From: a virus
Length of the DNA stretch: 21,366 nucleotides
Reading direction: 5' to 3' (one strand)
Virus record (IMG/VR): IMGVR_UViG_3300042691_000838
Coordinates: 1 to 21,366 of that record
The position numbers and the translations under genes are program-made. The notes under the pieces were generated by a model, which worked only from the letters and a program-made list of their open reading frames with translations, had not been told where the DNA came from and ran no database searches. Shown piece after piece: positions 6,615 through 13,647 of this stretch (positions are counted from its first letter, which is position 1; each line of letters opens with the position of its first letter).

Positions 6615-7742
6615 ATGTCGATGTCTCGCCAAGCTGGTATTGTTTTACCGGGGTACAACGCCCTGAAGGTTGCTAACGCCCCTACGATTGGCACTGCTAC
6701 GGCGGGGGATACTCAAGTTTCTGTGGCATTTACTGCCCCTACGTGTGTGGGTGGCGGGGCTATTTCATCGTACACGGCATTTGCAAACTGCGGTGTCTAC
6801 AGAACAACCGGCGCATCGTCCCCCTTGGTAGTCACAGGATTGACCAACGGCACGGCGTACACTTTTAAAGTCATTGCAACCAATGTGTATGGCCCAAGTT
6901 ATCCAAGCGGGGCTTCAAATAGCGTAACCCCAGTAGTGGTTACCGGTCAACAGGCTTATACAGCCGCAGGAAGTTACACATGGGTGGCCCCTGCTGGCGT
7001 GACTTCCGTCTCTGCTGTTGTTGTTGGGGGCGGGGCAAGTGGTAAGTTCAACGGCAGTGGCGGTGCGGGTGGCCTTGCCTATATTAACAACTACTCTGTT
7101 ACTCCCGGCGCAAGCTACAGCGTATCTGTGGGCGGGGGCGGCATAAGTAGTGGACTGACCTGCCGCGCTGCTGGTGGCGCATCTTCATTTGTTAGTTCAG
7201 GAGTACTGGGCGTTTCCGGCGGACAGGGGGGCTGTGGCGCGACTTCTGCGGGCGGCGCGGTAATCACTGGTACAGGTTTTAGAGGCGGTAATGGCGCTCT
7301 TTCTACTGGTGGCGCGGGTGCTGGTGGGTACGCCGGAATAGGCGGGGATAGTACTGGGACAACTTGTACTAACGGTAATGCTGGCGCGGGCGGCGGTGGA
7401 GGTAGCGGGGCTTCCGGTGGGGGAAGCTGCTGCGCGTTTGGCGGGGGCGGCGGTGTTGGTATTTTGGGGCAAGGCTCCAATGGTGCTGGCGGTATTCGCA
7501 ACGGTTGTTATGTAGGTAAGGGCGGTTCTGGTGGGGCTAACGGCGCTACTGCTATTACTTCGGGATGCCGACGGGGCGGTGATGGCGGAGCTTACGGTGG
7601 GGGTGGCGCTAAAGGCCCGCGTACGGTTTCTGGCTGCTGTGTTACCAATTACAAAGGCGGCTATGGCGGCGTAGGCGCAGTCCGAATCATCTGGCCCGGT
7701 ACAACTCGCAGCTTCCCATCAACGAACACAGGTGATCTCTAA
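6615..7742 (+). CDS. Fibronectin-III plus cysteine-bearing glycine-rich adhesin
   Basis: 375 aa. Residues ~22-108 form a fibronectin type III domain (APTIGTATAGDTQVSVAFTAP ... LVVTGLTNGTAYTFKVIATN ... SNSVTPV). It is followed by an AYTAAGSYTWVAPAGVTSVS strand pair that opens a glycine-rich domain (~114-375) ending GGVGAVRIIWPG. In known phage adhesins (for example the S16 gp38 family) glycine-rich domains pack as polyglycine-II helices displaying receptor loops; that is an analogy. Unusually, the protein holds about a dozen cysteines, including the adjacent pairs SCCAF and GCCVT. The ribosome binding site AAGGGG precedes ATG 6615; ATG 6621 is an alternative. It is joined to its paralogue by a TAATG overlap. 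Confidence 0.75.
   Translation: MSMSRQAGIVLPGYNALKVANAPTIGTATAGDTQVSVAFTAPTCVGGGAISSYTAFANCGVYRTTGASSPLVVTGLTNGTAYTFKVIATNVYGPSYPSGASNSVTPVVVTGQQAYTAAGSYTWVAPAGVTSVSAVVVGGGASGKFNGSGGAGGLAYINNYSVTPGASYSVSVGGGGISSGLTCRAAGGASSFVSSGVLGVSGGQGGCGATSAGGAVITGTGFRGGNGALSTGGAGAGGYAGIGGDSTGTTCTNGNAGAGGGGGSGASGGGSCCAFGGGGGVGILGQGSNGAGGIRNGCYVGKGGSGGANGATAITSGCRRGGDGGAYGGGGAKGPRTVSGCCVTNYKGGYGGVGAVRIIWPGTTRSFPSTNTGDL
6678..6703 (+). repeat. Fibronectin-III entry repeat, copy 1
   Basis: The 26 bases encoding APTIGTATA at the start of the fibronectin-III domain are nearly identical to 7823-7848 and 8963-8988 in the next two genes. They differ by a few mostly third-position changes, so the three adhesin genes share a conserved DNA module at the domain border. 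Confidence 0.75.
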
Positions 7743-8821
7743 TGCCTAATTTTTCTGGAATCTGGACAGTCACCCAGCAGATGCAAGCAAAGGGTGCAAG
7801 TACATGGCCCGCAACGCCGGGTGCGCCTACGATTGGTACGGCTACGGCAGGCACTGCGCTATGCGCTTCGGTTACGTTTACAGCACCCGGCTGTACGGGT
7901 GCATACCCTGCGGGGATTACTGGGTATCGTGTTATATCAACTCCCGGTTGCTTTACACAAACTGGCGCATCTTCACCGTTGGTGGTAACTGGACTTACTG
8001 CGGCTACTTCGTATACGTTTAAAGCACAAGCTACAAACGGCAATGGTTATGGCGCGTTGAGCGCGGCTAGTAATAGTATTACTGCAACCTTGGTAACTTG
8101 CGCCACATACACAACTGCGGGTTCATACTCTTGGGTTGCTCCAACTGGGGTCACGTCTGTGGCGGTTGTTGCTGTTGGCGGTGGCGGGGGCGGTAATGCC
8201 AACTGGTCCACTGGTGGTGGTGGCGGTCTTGGGTATAAGAATGGGTATTCAGTAACGCCCGGAAGTTCTTACACGGTTGTTGTAGGCGCGGCGGGTCCGG
8301 CTGCTGGAAGTGGCGGGGGCTGTTCATATTTTGTATCAACCGCTGTAGTTAAAGGTGGTGGCGGCGGCGGCAGTAGTAGCTCAACGAGCACTGCTGGTAC
8401 GTTCACCGGGGATGGTGGCGGCAATGGTGGTTCTGGTAGTACTGGTGGCGGTGGCGCTGGCGGTTACTCTGGTAATGGTGGTACTAGTAGTGCTGGCGCT
8501 GGTGGTGGTGGTGGCGCTGGCGGACGTTTCTGCACAGGCAGCAATTACGAGAATGCTGGCGGGGGCGGGGTTGGACTTTTTGGACAAGGCGCAAACGGAG
8601 CCGCTGGCGTAGTATGCGGGTCTCCCCAATCAGCTACTTACGGTAAGGGCGGTTCTGGCGGCTCAGATTCCACTCAAACTGGTGGGGCCTACGGTGGTGG
8701 CGGCGGTTACTCTGACGTGACAAATGCTAACTACCCCGGTGGTAGGGGCGCAGTCCGTATTGTCTGGGCTGGTGGCGCTCGTGGCACCCCATCGTTCCCA
8801 TCAACAAACGTAGGGCCTTAA
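7742..8821 (+). CDS. Fibronectin-III plus glycine-rich adhesin (paralogue)
   Basis: 359 aa. Its N-terminus, FSGIWTVTQQMQAKGASTWP, is a short segment also found in the next gene (GIWTLDQAQ...KQGIWP) and probably attaches the protein to the tail. A fibronectin-III domain follows at ~28-116, then the same YTTAGSYSWVAPTGVTSVAVVA strand pair and a long glycine-rich domain (~122-359) ending GGRGAVRIVWAGG. Compared with the 6615 protein the glycine-rich loops differ almost completely, with long Gly/Ser runs, while the domain entry and exit are conserved. This is the pattern expected of host-range adhesins that diversify at exposed loops. Role as a receptor-binding protein is inference. Confidence 0.75.
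   Translation: MPNFSGIWTVTQQMQAKGASTWPATPGAPTIGTATAGTALCASVTFTAPGCTGAYPAGITGYRVISTPGCFTQTGASSPLVVTGLTAATSYTFKAQATNGNGYGALSAASNSITATLVTCATYTTAGSYSWVAPTGVTSVAVVAVGGGGGGNANWSTGGGGGLGYKNGYSVTPGSSYTVVVGAAGPAAGSGGGCSYFVSTAVVKGGGGGGSSSSTSTAGTFTGDGGGNGGSGSTGGGGAGGYSGNGGTSSAGAGGGGGAGGRFCTGSNYENAGGGGVGLFGQGANGAAGVVCGSPQSATYGKGGSGGSDSTQTGGAYGGGGGYSDVTNANYPGGRGAVRIVWAGGARGTPSFPSTNVGP
7823..7848 (+). repeat. Fibronectin-III entry repeat, copy 2
   Basis: Near-identical to 6678-6703 and 8963-8988 and encodes APTIGTATA. It marks the linker-to-domain border in the second adhesin. Confidence 0.75.
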
Positions 8822-8824
8822 TTC

Positions 8825-10453
8825 ATGAGTATCAAACAATACCCCGGTGGTATCGTCACCAAGAACCCAACGGCTCCGACAACTTCGGCAGCTAAAGGTA
8901 TCTGGACGCTTGACCAAGCACAGAATTACACCAAGCAAGGCATCTGGCCAAGAAGCCCCGGCGCTCCTACGATTGGTACGGCCACGGCTGGGTCTGGTTC
9001 TGCAACGGTTGCTTATACCGTGCCAACTGATCTTGGCGCAGGGGCGATTACGTATACAGCCACTTCCAGCCCCGGAGGCTTGACCGGAACAGGCGCTTCC
9101 CCTATTACAGTAAGCGGTTTAACAAACGGCACTGCTTACACATTTACCGTTACCGCAACAACCCCCGGCGGTACAGGCCCCGCTAGTGCGGCCAGTAATA
9201 GTATTACACCGGTTGCACCTTCGTTCATGGCCAACCTTTACGGCGGTCTTGCTAGGTCTGTAGTTACTGATTCAAGTGACAACATTCTTATGTTAGGTTA
9301 CGACACAAATAACCAATATGTGAATATTGCTAAATATACTAACGCAGGCGTGTTAGTGTATCAAAAACAAACAAGCGTGTCTGGTACTTCAGGTAACCGG
9401 ATTGCAATTGATAGTTCCGGGAATATGGCTGTAGGGACTGTTGGTGGCGGTCAACAACGTCTACTCGTGTATGATTCAACAGGCGCTTTAACTTGGCAAC
9501 GGTACATCTCTGGTTGGCCTAGTGGATGTAGTGGTGCTACCCCACAATCCGGTGCCGGTGTATGTTTTGATCCGTCTGGGAACGTCTACATAGGTACTCC
9601 TGTTTATTACGCTTGCCTTTATGGATACACCTTAAGTAAATTTAATTCTTCAGGAACTAAACAATGGTCGCGTACATTTACTAACAACCTAAATAGTAAT
9701 CCTTACACTTCTCTCGCGTCTGATTCAGCTGGCAACATATATTTCACCACGGGCAGGGTTCCGGGTAGTGGGTACTATACCGGAACACTTGTCAAAGTGA
9801 ACTCTAGTGACGGTACTACTATTTGGAACCGATTTGTTGACTTGCCTTGTAATTACCCCAACACGTACGGTCAAGACGTAGTGGTGGATTCAAGCGATAA
9901 CGTGTACATGACAGGAAATTTAGGCACCAACAGTTTTGTAGCTAAATATAATTCTTCAGGTACAAATCAGTGGGTCAAACAAGCATCTTTTGGAGCGCAA
10001 AGCTACAGTTATGGCGTGAGTGTTGACACATCAGGTAACGTGTACTTGACAGGTCATTACTTGTTTGACTATAAAATGTACATGATTAAATTGAATTCAT
10101 CTGGAACTGAGCAGTGGCAGCGACAGATGACCGCTAATACCAGCGGTTGGAAAAGCTATGGGGAAGATGCCCACGTTGATTCAGGAGGAAACCCTGTTTT
10201 TGTAGGAACCCTTAACAATGCCGCTGACAACAGAATGTTCATTATGAAACCCCCTTCTGATGGTTCGGCAACAGGTACATACACACTAAGCGGTTTGTCT
10301 TGGACTTACAGTGCTTCTTCTGCGAGTATCAGCACCCCTAGTGTTACTTTAGGTACTGGCGGTCCGTCTAATTCTGCTATAAGTTTGAGTGCTTCTGCTT
10401 CTTCGTACACTGTTTCTAACGGTTCTTTAACTACAGGAACTACAATACTATGA
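8825..10453 (+). CDS. Fibronectin-III plus seven-repeat beta-propeller virion protein
   Basis: 542 aa. Residues 25-42 repeat the GIWTxxQ...GIWP tail-attachment segment, 47-131 are a fibronectin-III domain, and ~133-480 hold seven SBBP-like repeats. Each repeat has a D-S/T/P-x-G/D-N motif followed by a hydrophobic strand and, in most, a QW/TW strand: TDSSDNILML, IDSSGNMAVG, FDPSGNVYIG, SDSAGNIYFT, VDSSDNVYMT, VDTSGNVYLT and VDSGGNPVFV. Seven such units make one complete seven-bladed propeller, a fold used for ligand or sugar binding. The C-terminal ~58 residues are a Ser/Thr-rich tail. It replaces the glycine-rich domain of its two upstream paralogues, so a receptor-binding or host-surface role is likely. 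It ends in an ATGA overlap. Confidence 0.75.
   Translation: MSIKQYPGGIVTKNPTAPTTSAAKGIWTLDQAQNYTKQGIWPRSPGAPTIGTATAGSGSATVAYTVPTDLGAGAITYTATSSPGGLTGTGASPITVSGLTNGTAYTFTVTATTPGGTGPASAASNSITPVAPSFMANLYGGLARSVVTDSSDNILMLGYDTNNQYVNIAKYTNAGVLVYQKQTSVSGTSGNRIAIDSSGNMAVGTVGGGQQRLLVYDSTGALTWQRYISGWPSGCSGATPQSGAGVCFDPSGNVYIGTPVYYACLYGYTLSKFNSSGTKQWSRTFTNNLNSNPYTSLASDSAGNIYFTTGRVPGSGYYTGTLVKVNSSDGTTIWNRFVDLPCNYPNTYGQDVVVDSSDNVYMTGNLGTNSFVAKYNSSGTNQWVKQASFGAQSYSYGVSVDTSGNVYLTGHYLFDYKMYMIKLNSSGTEQWQRQMTANTSGWKSYGEDAHVDSGGNPVFVGTLNNAADNRMFIMKPPSDGSATGTYTLSGLSWTYSASSASISTPSVTLGTGGPSNSAISLSASASSYTVSNGSLTTGTTIL
8963..8988 (+). repeat. Fibronectin-III entry repeat, copy 3
   Basis: The third near-identical copy of the APTIGTATA-coding module, here leading into the propeller protein rather than a glycine-rich domain. 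It shows that the same N-terminal module is combined with different C-terminal domains. Confidence 0.75.
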
Positions 10454-10779
10454 GTGCGTATATCAAACTTTCAACGCTTGAGTACCCCCGGCATGAGGGG
10501 GATATTCGCCTTGAACACTCTGAAATTCTTGAGTCACAAACCGGCGATACGTTTCCATGCCCGCTAACATATGCTTTGGTTACGCCCACTCAGCCCCCAT
10601 CTTTCAACCCCACTGTTTCTAAATGTATAGAAGGCGCTCCGGTGCAAGTTGAAGATGCTTGGCAAATGACTTGGGTAGTTGTCCCCTTGACCCAAGAAGA
10701 GTTAGATTTTTACGCACAACAAGACGCCGCTTTCAACCTCCTTGACAAGCCGGGGAGTGTCCCAGATGTTATTGAATAA
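10450..10779 (+). CDS. Probable tail-fibre accessory or assembly protein
   Basis: 109 aa, acidic, starting MSAYIKLSTLEYPRHEGDIR. It contains a Pro-rich middle (LVTPTQPPSFNPTVSK) and an end with WQMTWVVVPLTQEELDFYAQQ. A 'W...W.V..LT.EE' end is common in small proteins that follow fibre genes and act as fibre chaperones or tip subunits (XkdW or tail-fibre-assembly-like); the resemblance is general, so the call is tentative. It is translationally coupled to the propeller gene through an ATGA overlap, which supports a role tied to that protein. Confidence 0.5.
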   Translation: MSAYIKLSTLEYPRHEGDIRLEHSEILESQTGDTFPCPLTYALVTPTQPPSFNPTVSKCIEGAPVQVEDAWQMTWVVVPLTQEELDFYAQQDAAFNLLDKPGSVPDVIE

Positions 10780-11065
10780 AGAACTGCATGTTGGCGATAT
10801 CAACGGAATGATCTTTGATTTTGAAGAGGCCGGAGATGTGTTGACCAAACATATCCACAACGAAGACAACGTACATATTACGATTGTTGCCCGTGGCCGT
10901 ATAAAAGCCTATTCGCATGATTGGGAAACCGAAGCTGACGCAGGGCAGGTTCTTGACTTTCGCCCCAACGAGCCTCACGAGATAATGGCGTTGGAAGGCA
11001 ATACGCGCATCATTAACATCGTGAAAAAACACGGTGGTATATCTAACGAACATATACAGGAGTAA
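10766..11065 (+). CDS. Small single-domain cupin
   Basis: 99 aa. The cupin motifs are visible: motif 1 contains HIHNEDNVH (H29, H31, then E33 or H37) followed by ITIVARGRIKAY, and motif 2 is GQVLDFRPNEPHEI with H71. These would form a mononuclear metal site in a double-stranded beta-helix. Cupins range from sugar or amino-acid binders to dioxygenases and isomerases, so the substrate cannot be read from this. ATG 10766 is preferred over an in-frame TTG at 10742 because GGGGAG lies directly upstream and it gives a full-length fold. It overlaps the previous gene by 14 bases and stands two bases before the next. Confidence 0.75.
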   Translation: MLLNKELHVGDINGMIFDFEEAGDVLTKHIHNEDNVHITIVARGRIKAYSHDWETEADAGQVLDFRPNEPHEIMALEGNTRIINIVKKHGGISNEHIQE

Positions 11066-11067
11066 AC

Positions 11068-11568
11068 ATGAACCTCTACATCGAAACTGAAAACGGCGTA
11101 ACTAAGAATCATCCTGCGTTTGAGGACAACCTCATCCAAGCGTTTGGTTCTGTCCCAGCACATTGGGAGCTATTTACCCGTGTCGAGCGTCCTGTACCCG
11201 GCATTTATCAGGTCTTGGAAAACCAAGAAGCGGTCTACGCCAAAGTAGACGGTGTTTGGACTGATGTGTGGACAGTGCGTGAAATGACTACCGAAGAGAA
11301 AGCAGCCAAACAGCAAGCTGTTCGTGATGCGTTTAATACCCGAGACCAAGCATCTAACTGGTCTGCTTGGACTTTGGATGAGGCTACCTGCGTAATGGTT
11401 CCTCCAATCCCACGCCCTGCTATAGATGAAACTAAGGTTGCCGCTGGCATCATGACTTTCTGGTGCGGCGCAGACAACAACTGGAAAGACACTCCAGCTA
11501 AACCCGTTGATGAAAATCAATATAAATTTGATTTCCTTGCTTGGCAGTGGGTTGCGGTTGTAAACTGA
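11068..11568 (+). CDS. Fibre-region protein of unknown function with Trp-rich C-terminus
   Basis: 166 aa. It begins MNLYIETENGVTKNHPAFED and has a central WTVREMTTEEKAAKQQAVRD segment. This 'MT.EEKAAKQ' helix is common near the C-terminus of small phage tail proteins. It ends with a Trp-rich stretch (TFWCGADNNWKD, FDFLAWQWVAV). I believe related proteins occur in cyanophage-like genomes downstream of fibres, but no function is established. It is probably a fibre-associated or assembly protein. The ribosome binding site is CAGGAG, and the gene follows the cupin by two bases. Confidence 0.55.
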   Translation: MNLYIETENGVTKNHPAFEDNLIQAFGSVPAHWELFTRVERPVPGIYQVLENQEAVYAKVDGVWTDVWTVREMTTEEKAAKQQAVRDAFNTRDQASNWSAWTLDEATCVMVPPIPRPAIDETKVAAGIMTFWCGADNNWKDTPAKPVDENQYKFDFLAWQWVAVVN

Positions 11569-11593
11569 TAGCCCAACCAACAAGGAGAGAACC

Positions 11594-12313
11594 ATGGCAA
11601 AAACCGCCACTAAGAAGTCAAAAGCAAAAGTATGCAAAGCCGCTGAGTCAGTGGCCCAAGTTGTTCTGCAAACACAACTTCAAGTTGCGCATCATTTCCC
11701 CTGCCCAATCTACCTGATTGAACGCCCTGATTTCTTGGAGGTAGTAAACACTATTTCTGAAGAAGCCCTTGCGGAAGCCAAAAAAACACAGCCACTTAAT
11801 GAAATCTACCCTGTCTATATGACGGGCAACTACTTTGGTGACCCCCGTATGGCTGGGTTTTCTGAGTTTGTAGGCGCAACTGCTTGGAACATCCTCAATG
11901 AGCAAGGCTATGCCATGCAGGACAAGGCGGTGCAGTTCACAGAAATGTGGACACAAGAGCACCACAAACACTCCGCAATGGACGCACACGTGCATGGTTT
12001 TGGCTCACAGATTGTGGGCTTTTACTTCCTTGAGACTCCAGAAGGAGGATCTCACGTAGTGTTCCACGATCCCCGTGCAGCCAAGGTGCAGATTGATTTG
12101 CCAGAGCAAGACATAAATATGGCAACACCTGCCAGCAAAATGATTAACTTCACGCCAAAACCCGGCATGATGATCTTTGCTAACTCATGGCTTTCTCATT
12201 CATTTACACGCCATGCGGCTGACCTGCCTATTAAGTTTGTACATTTTAATTTAACAGTGATTCCTGCGCCGCAACAGGCTTGCGCTATTCCTCCAGCCGC
12301 TGAAATTATATGA
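11594..12313 (+). CDS. 2-oxoglutarate/Fe(II)-dependent dioxygenase
   Basis: 239 aa. The C-terminal half shows the phage-type 2OG-Fe(II) oxygenase pattern: an AHVHGFGSQIVGFYFLETPE segment (H132, H134), HVVFHDPR (D159), then PGMMIFANSWLSHSFTRH (H202) and IKFVHFNLTV. That gives a H-x-H...D...H iron site with a basic residue (R206 or K214) to hold 2-oxoglutarate. Members hydroxylate proteins, nucleotides or small metabolites and are frequent in cyanophage and freshwater phage genomes; the substrate here is unknown. The N-terminus is basic (AKTATKKSKAK). It has a strong AAGGAG site and sits between fibre-accessory and lysis genes, so hydroxylation of a virion protein is an attractive but untested idea. 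The gene ends in an ATGA overlap. Confidence 0.8.
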   Translation: MAKTATKKSKAKVCKAAESVAQVVLQTQLQVAHHFPCPIYLIERPDFLEVVNTISEEALAEAKKTQPLNEIYPVYMTGNYFGDPRMAGFSEFVGATAWNILNEQGYAMQDKAVQFTEMWTQEHHKHSAMDAHVHGFGSQIVGFYFLETPEGGSHVVFHDPRAAKVQIDLPEQDINMATPASKMINFTPKPGMMIFANSWLSHSFTRHAADLPIKFVHFNLTVIPAPQQACAIPPAAEII

Positions 12314-12558
12314 ACACGTACCAAATTCGGTTCAACAAGTCTCGCGGGCAAGCTGGGCGCGGTTCTATGGATCACGTCTGGCGCGTCTTTGAAAACGGCA
12401 AGGAGTTCTTGTTTAAGAACATTGACATTACGACCCCCGTCAAGAGCGAGAAAGACGTTAACGGGGTTGACTACAACATCATTTGCCAAGGCTACATGAC
12501 AATTGATCGAGAGACTTCAACAGCACGTATTACTGCGGATGTAATGGTGGAGGCATGA
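12310..12558 (+). CDS. Small phage protein of unknown function
   Basis: 82 aa, starting MNTYQIRFNKSRGQAGRGSM followed by DHVWRVFENGKEFLFKNIDI, then GVDYNIICQGYMTIDRETST. The layout is an alpha/beta, mostly beta domain without transmembrane segments. 'HvWRVfenGkEflfk.i.i.....E......W/yni.c.G.m.id..t.ta.I' is a sequence I associate with T4-like and cyanophage small conserved proteins, function unassigned. It starts within the dioxygenase stop (ATGA) and its own stop overlaps the next start (ATGA), so it is translated as part of a coupled block. Confidence 0.6.
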   Translation: MNTYQIRFNKSRGQAGRGSMDHVWRVFENGKEFLFKNIDITTPVKSEKDVNGVDYNIICQGYMTIDRETSTARITADVMVEA

Positions 12559-13007
12559 TCGATCTGACCAAAGCTATTGGAGCAGTTGCCGCTACTGTTG
12601 CTGCATTAGGCGGCAGTTACACGCTTGCCGATAAGTTTGGTTTTTTTGACCGAGCAATCATTGAGTGGTCTCCAGAGAATTTTAAAATTGTGGCTGAGGC
12701 TGGCAAGCCCATCAACGTGACGGTTGCGCGGATTAAAAAGCGTGATGATTGTTCTGTTGAGAGTTTTACCCCAAGCATTCGCGATGCGGCTGGTATGGTG
12801 CATGAGGCAACCACCACCGCAAGTAAGTTTAGCGGCCCAGCCGGGCCAGAGATTGATACGTTCACCTACGAACTTACGATGGTAGGCAAGGAAAAGGTTA
12901 CTAACGGCAAAGCCACTTTGCTGGCGACGATCAAGTACAAGTGTCCTGAAGGGGAGCGCGTTGTACAGTACCCTCGTCATGCAAATTTAAGTTTTGAATT
13001 GAGATGA
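12555..13007 (+). CDS. Protein with N-terminal hydrophobic anchor, lysis-block neighbour
   Basis: 150 aa. An N-terminal hydrophobic helix (about residues 6-25, KAIGAVAATVAALGGSYTLA) is followed by FGFFDRAIIEWSPENFKI and a soluble beta-rich domain with two cysteines (C46, C129). The helix is Ala/Gly-rich and could be a membrane anchor or an uncleaved signal. I do not recognise the domain. Coupled ATGA overlaps on both sides put it in the same translation unit as the lysis genes, so a membrane- or periplasm-facing accessory role is plausible. A spanin is not supported, because no lipobox or long coiled coil is visible. Confidence 0.6.
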   Translation: MIDLTKAIGAVAATVAALGGSYTLADKFGFFDRAIIEWSPENFKIVAEAGKPINVTVARIKKRDDCSVESFTPSIRDAAGMVHEATTTASKFSGPAGPEIDTFTYELTMVGKEKVTNGKATLLATIKYKCPEGERVVQYPRHANLSFELR

Positions 13008-13498
13008 TTGATCCGATCACGGCGCTAGAAGGGTTGCAAACTGCAATCAGTGTCGTTAAAAAAGCTAGTAAAGTTGCTAGTGATCTGGCAGGTTTAACTC
13101 CGTCAATTGCCAAACTTTTTGATGCCAAGTCAACCGCTACTAAGGCTATGCTCCACGCCAAGCGTACGGGTGGTAAGTCTAACCTTGGTGCGGCGTTACA
13201 GATTGAGATGGCTTTAGATGAAGCCAAGCGGTTTGAAGAGCAGTTAAAAATGTTGTTCATGCAAGCTGGGCGCATAGACGTATGGAATGCGACCAAAGCC
13301 CGGCAGGCTGAAATGGACAGGGATGATGCCAAAGAGATGGCGGCTTTACACGCTGAAGAGAAAAGGCGCAAAGAGGCCGAGGCCGAGCAGATGGAGTGGG
13401 CAATTGCCATTGTGATTATTGTGATGTTTGTTGGTGCTGTTGGCTGGGGGCTTACACAAATTAACGAACTATGCGCTACCAACAGGTGTGGGCGGTGA
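13004..13498 (+). CDS. Coiled-coil protein with C-terminal transmembrane segment
   Basis: 164 aa. Residues 1-40 are an amphipathic helix with small residues (LQTAISVVKKASKVASDLAG). A long charged helix (about 65-130: EMALDEAKRFEEQLKM, ARQAEMDRDDAKEMAALHAE, KRRKEAEAEQ) follows, then a clear membrane segment at 131-150 (EWAIAIVIIVMFVGAVGWGL) and a short tail with two cysteines (C157, C162). This is a tail-anchored cytoplasmic coiled coil. Such proteins lie next to holin genes in several environmental phages; a holin-partner or antiholin role is inference. ATGA overlap upstream, GTGA overlap downstream. Confidence 0.65.
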   Translation: MIDPITALEGLQTAISVVKKASKVASDLAGLTPSIAKLFDAKSTATKAMLHAKRTGGKSNLGAALQIEMALDEAKRFEEQLKMLFMQAGRIDVWNATKARQAEMDRDDAKEMAALHAEEKRRKEAEAEQMEWAIAIVIIVMFVGAVGWGLTQINELCATNRCGR

Positions 13499-13647
13499 AT
13501 GAGTACCAAAAACAGTTTGACCTTTTCCTTAAAGTCTTTGTCAGGCTGTGTATTGCGTGGTGGGTGCTTGGACTGCTCCGGTTCCTGCCTGATGAGTTGG
13601 CGGGGAAAATTGTGAATAAACTACTTGGAATGATAGGACTAGGATAA
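13495..13647 (+). CDS. Small membrane protein in the lysis block, missed by ORF calling
   Basis: 50 aa from a GTG start. The GTG at 13495 forms a GTGA overlap with the stop of the previous gene, like the ATGA overlaps of its neighbours, and is preceded by AGGTG about six bases upstream. The protein has one membrane helix, VFVRLCIAWWVLGLLRFLP, followed by DELAGKIVNKLLGMIGLG, an amphipathic end. An ATG at 13471 in the same frame would give 58 aa but has no ribosome binding site. Its stop overlaps the holin start (TAATG). Size, topology and position suit a small holin, antiholin or pinholin-type partner; this is inference. Confidence 0.65.
   Translation: MNEYQKQFDLFLKVFVRLCIAWWVLGLLRFLPDELAGKIVNKLLGMIGLG

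Noticed and set aside
7115-7501. Proline-rich minus-strand frame of 128 aa
   Set aside because: Mirror image of the glycine-rich domain: GGC/GGG codons read as proline on the other strand.
6615-10453. Diversity-generating retroelement target region
   Set aside because: The adhesin genes are plausible targets, but no reverse transcriptase, template repeat or adenine-biased variable repeat is visible in the window.
10742-10765. Upstream TTG start for the cupin
   Set aside because: The extra eight residues fall outside the cupin fold, while ATG 10766 has GGGGAG in place.
12555-13498. i-spanin/o-spanin pair
   Set aside because: Neither protein has a lipobox, and the coiled-coil protein has its membrane segment at the C-terminus, the wrong orientation for an i-spanin.
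12931-13509. 192-aa minus-strand frame
   Set aside because: Shadow of the coupled coiled-coil gene; the + strand product has a clear coiled coil and membrane helix and overlaps its neighbours properly.
13499-13618. 39-aa frame starting at ATG 13499
   Set aside because: It is out of frame with the hydrophobic 50-aa protein, has a Cys/Ser/Trp composition without structure and stops before the holin; the GTG 13495 frame explains the gap better.
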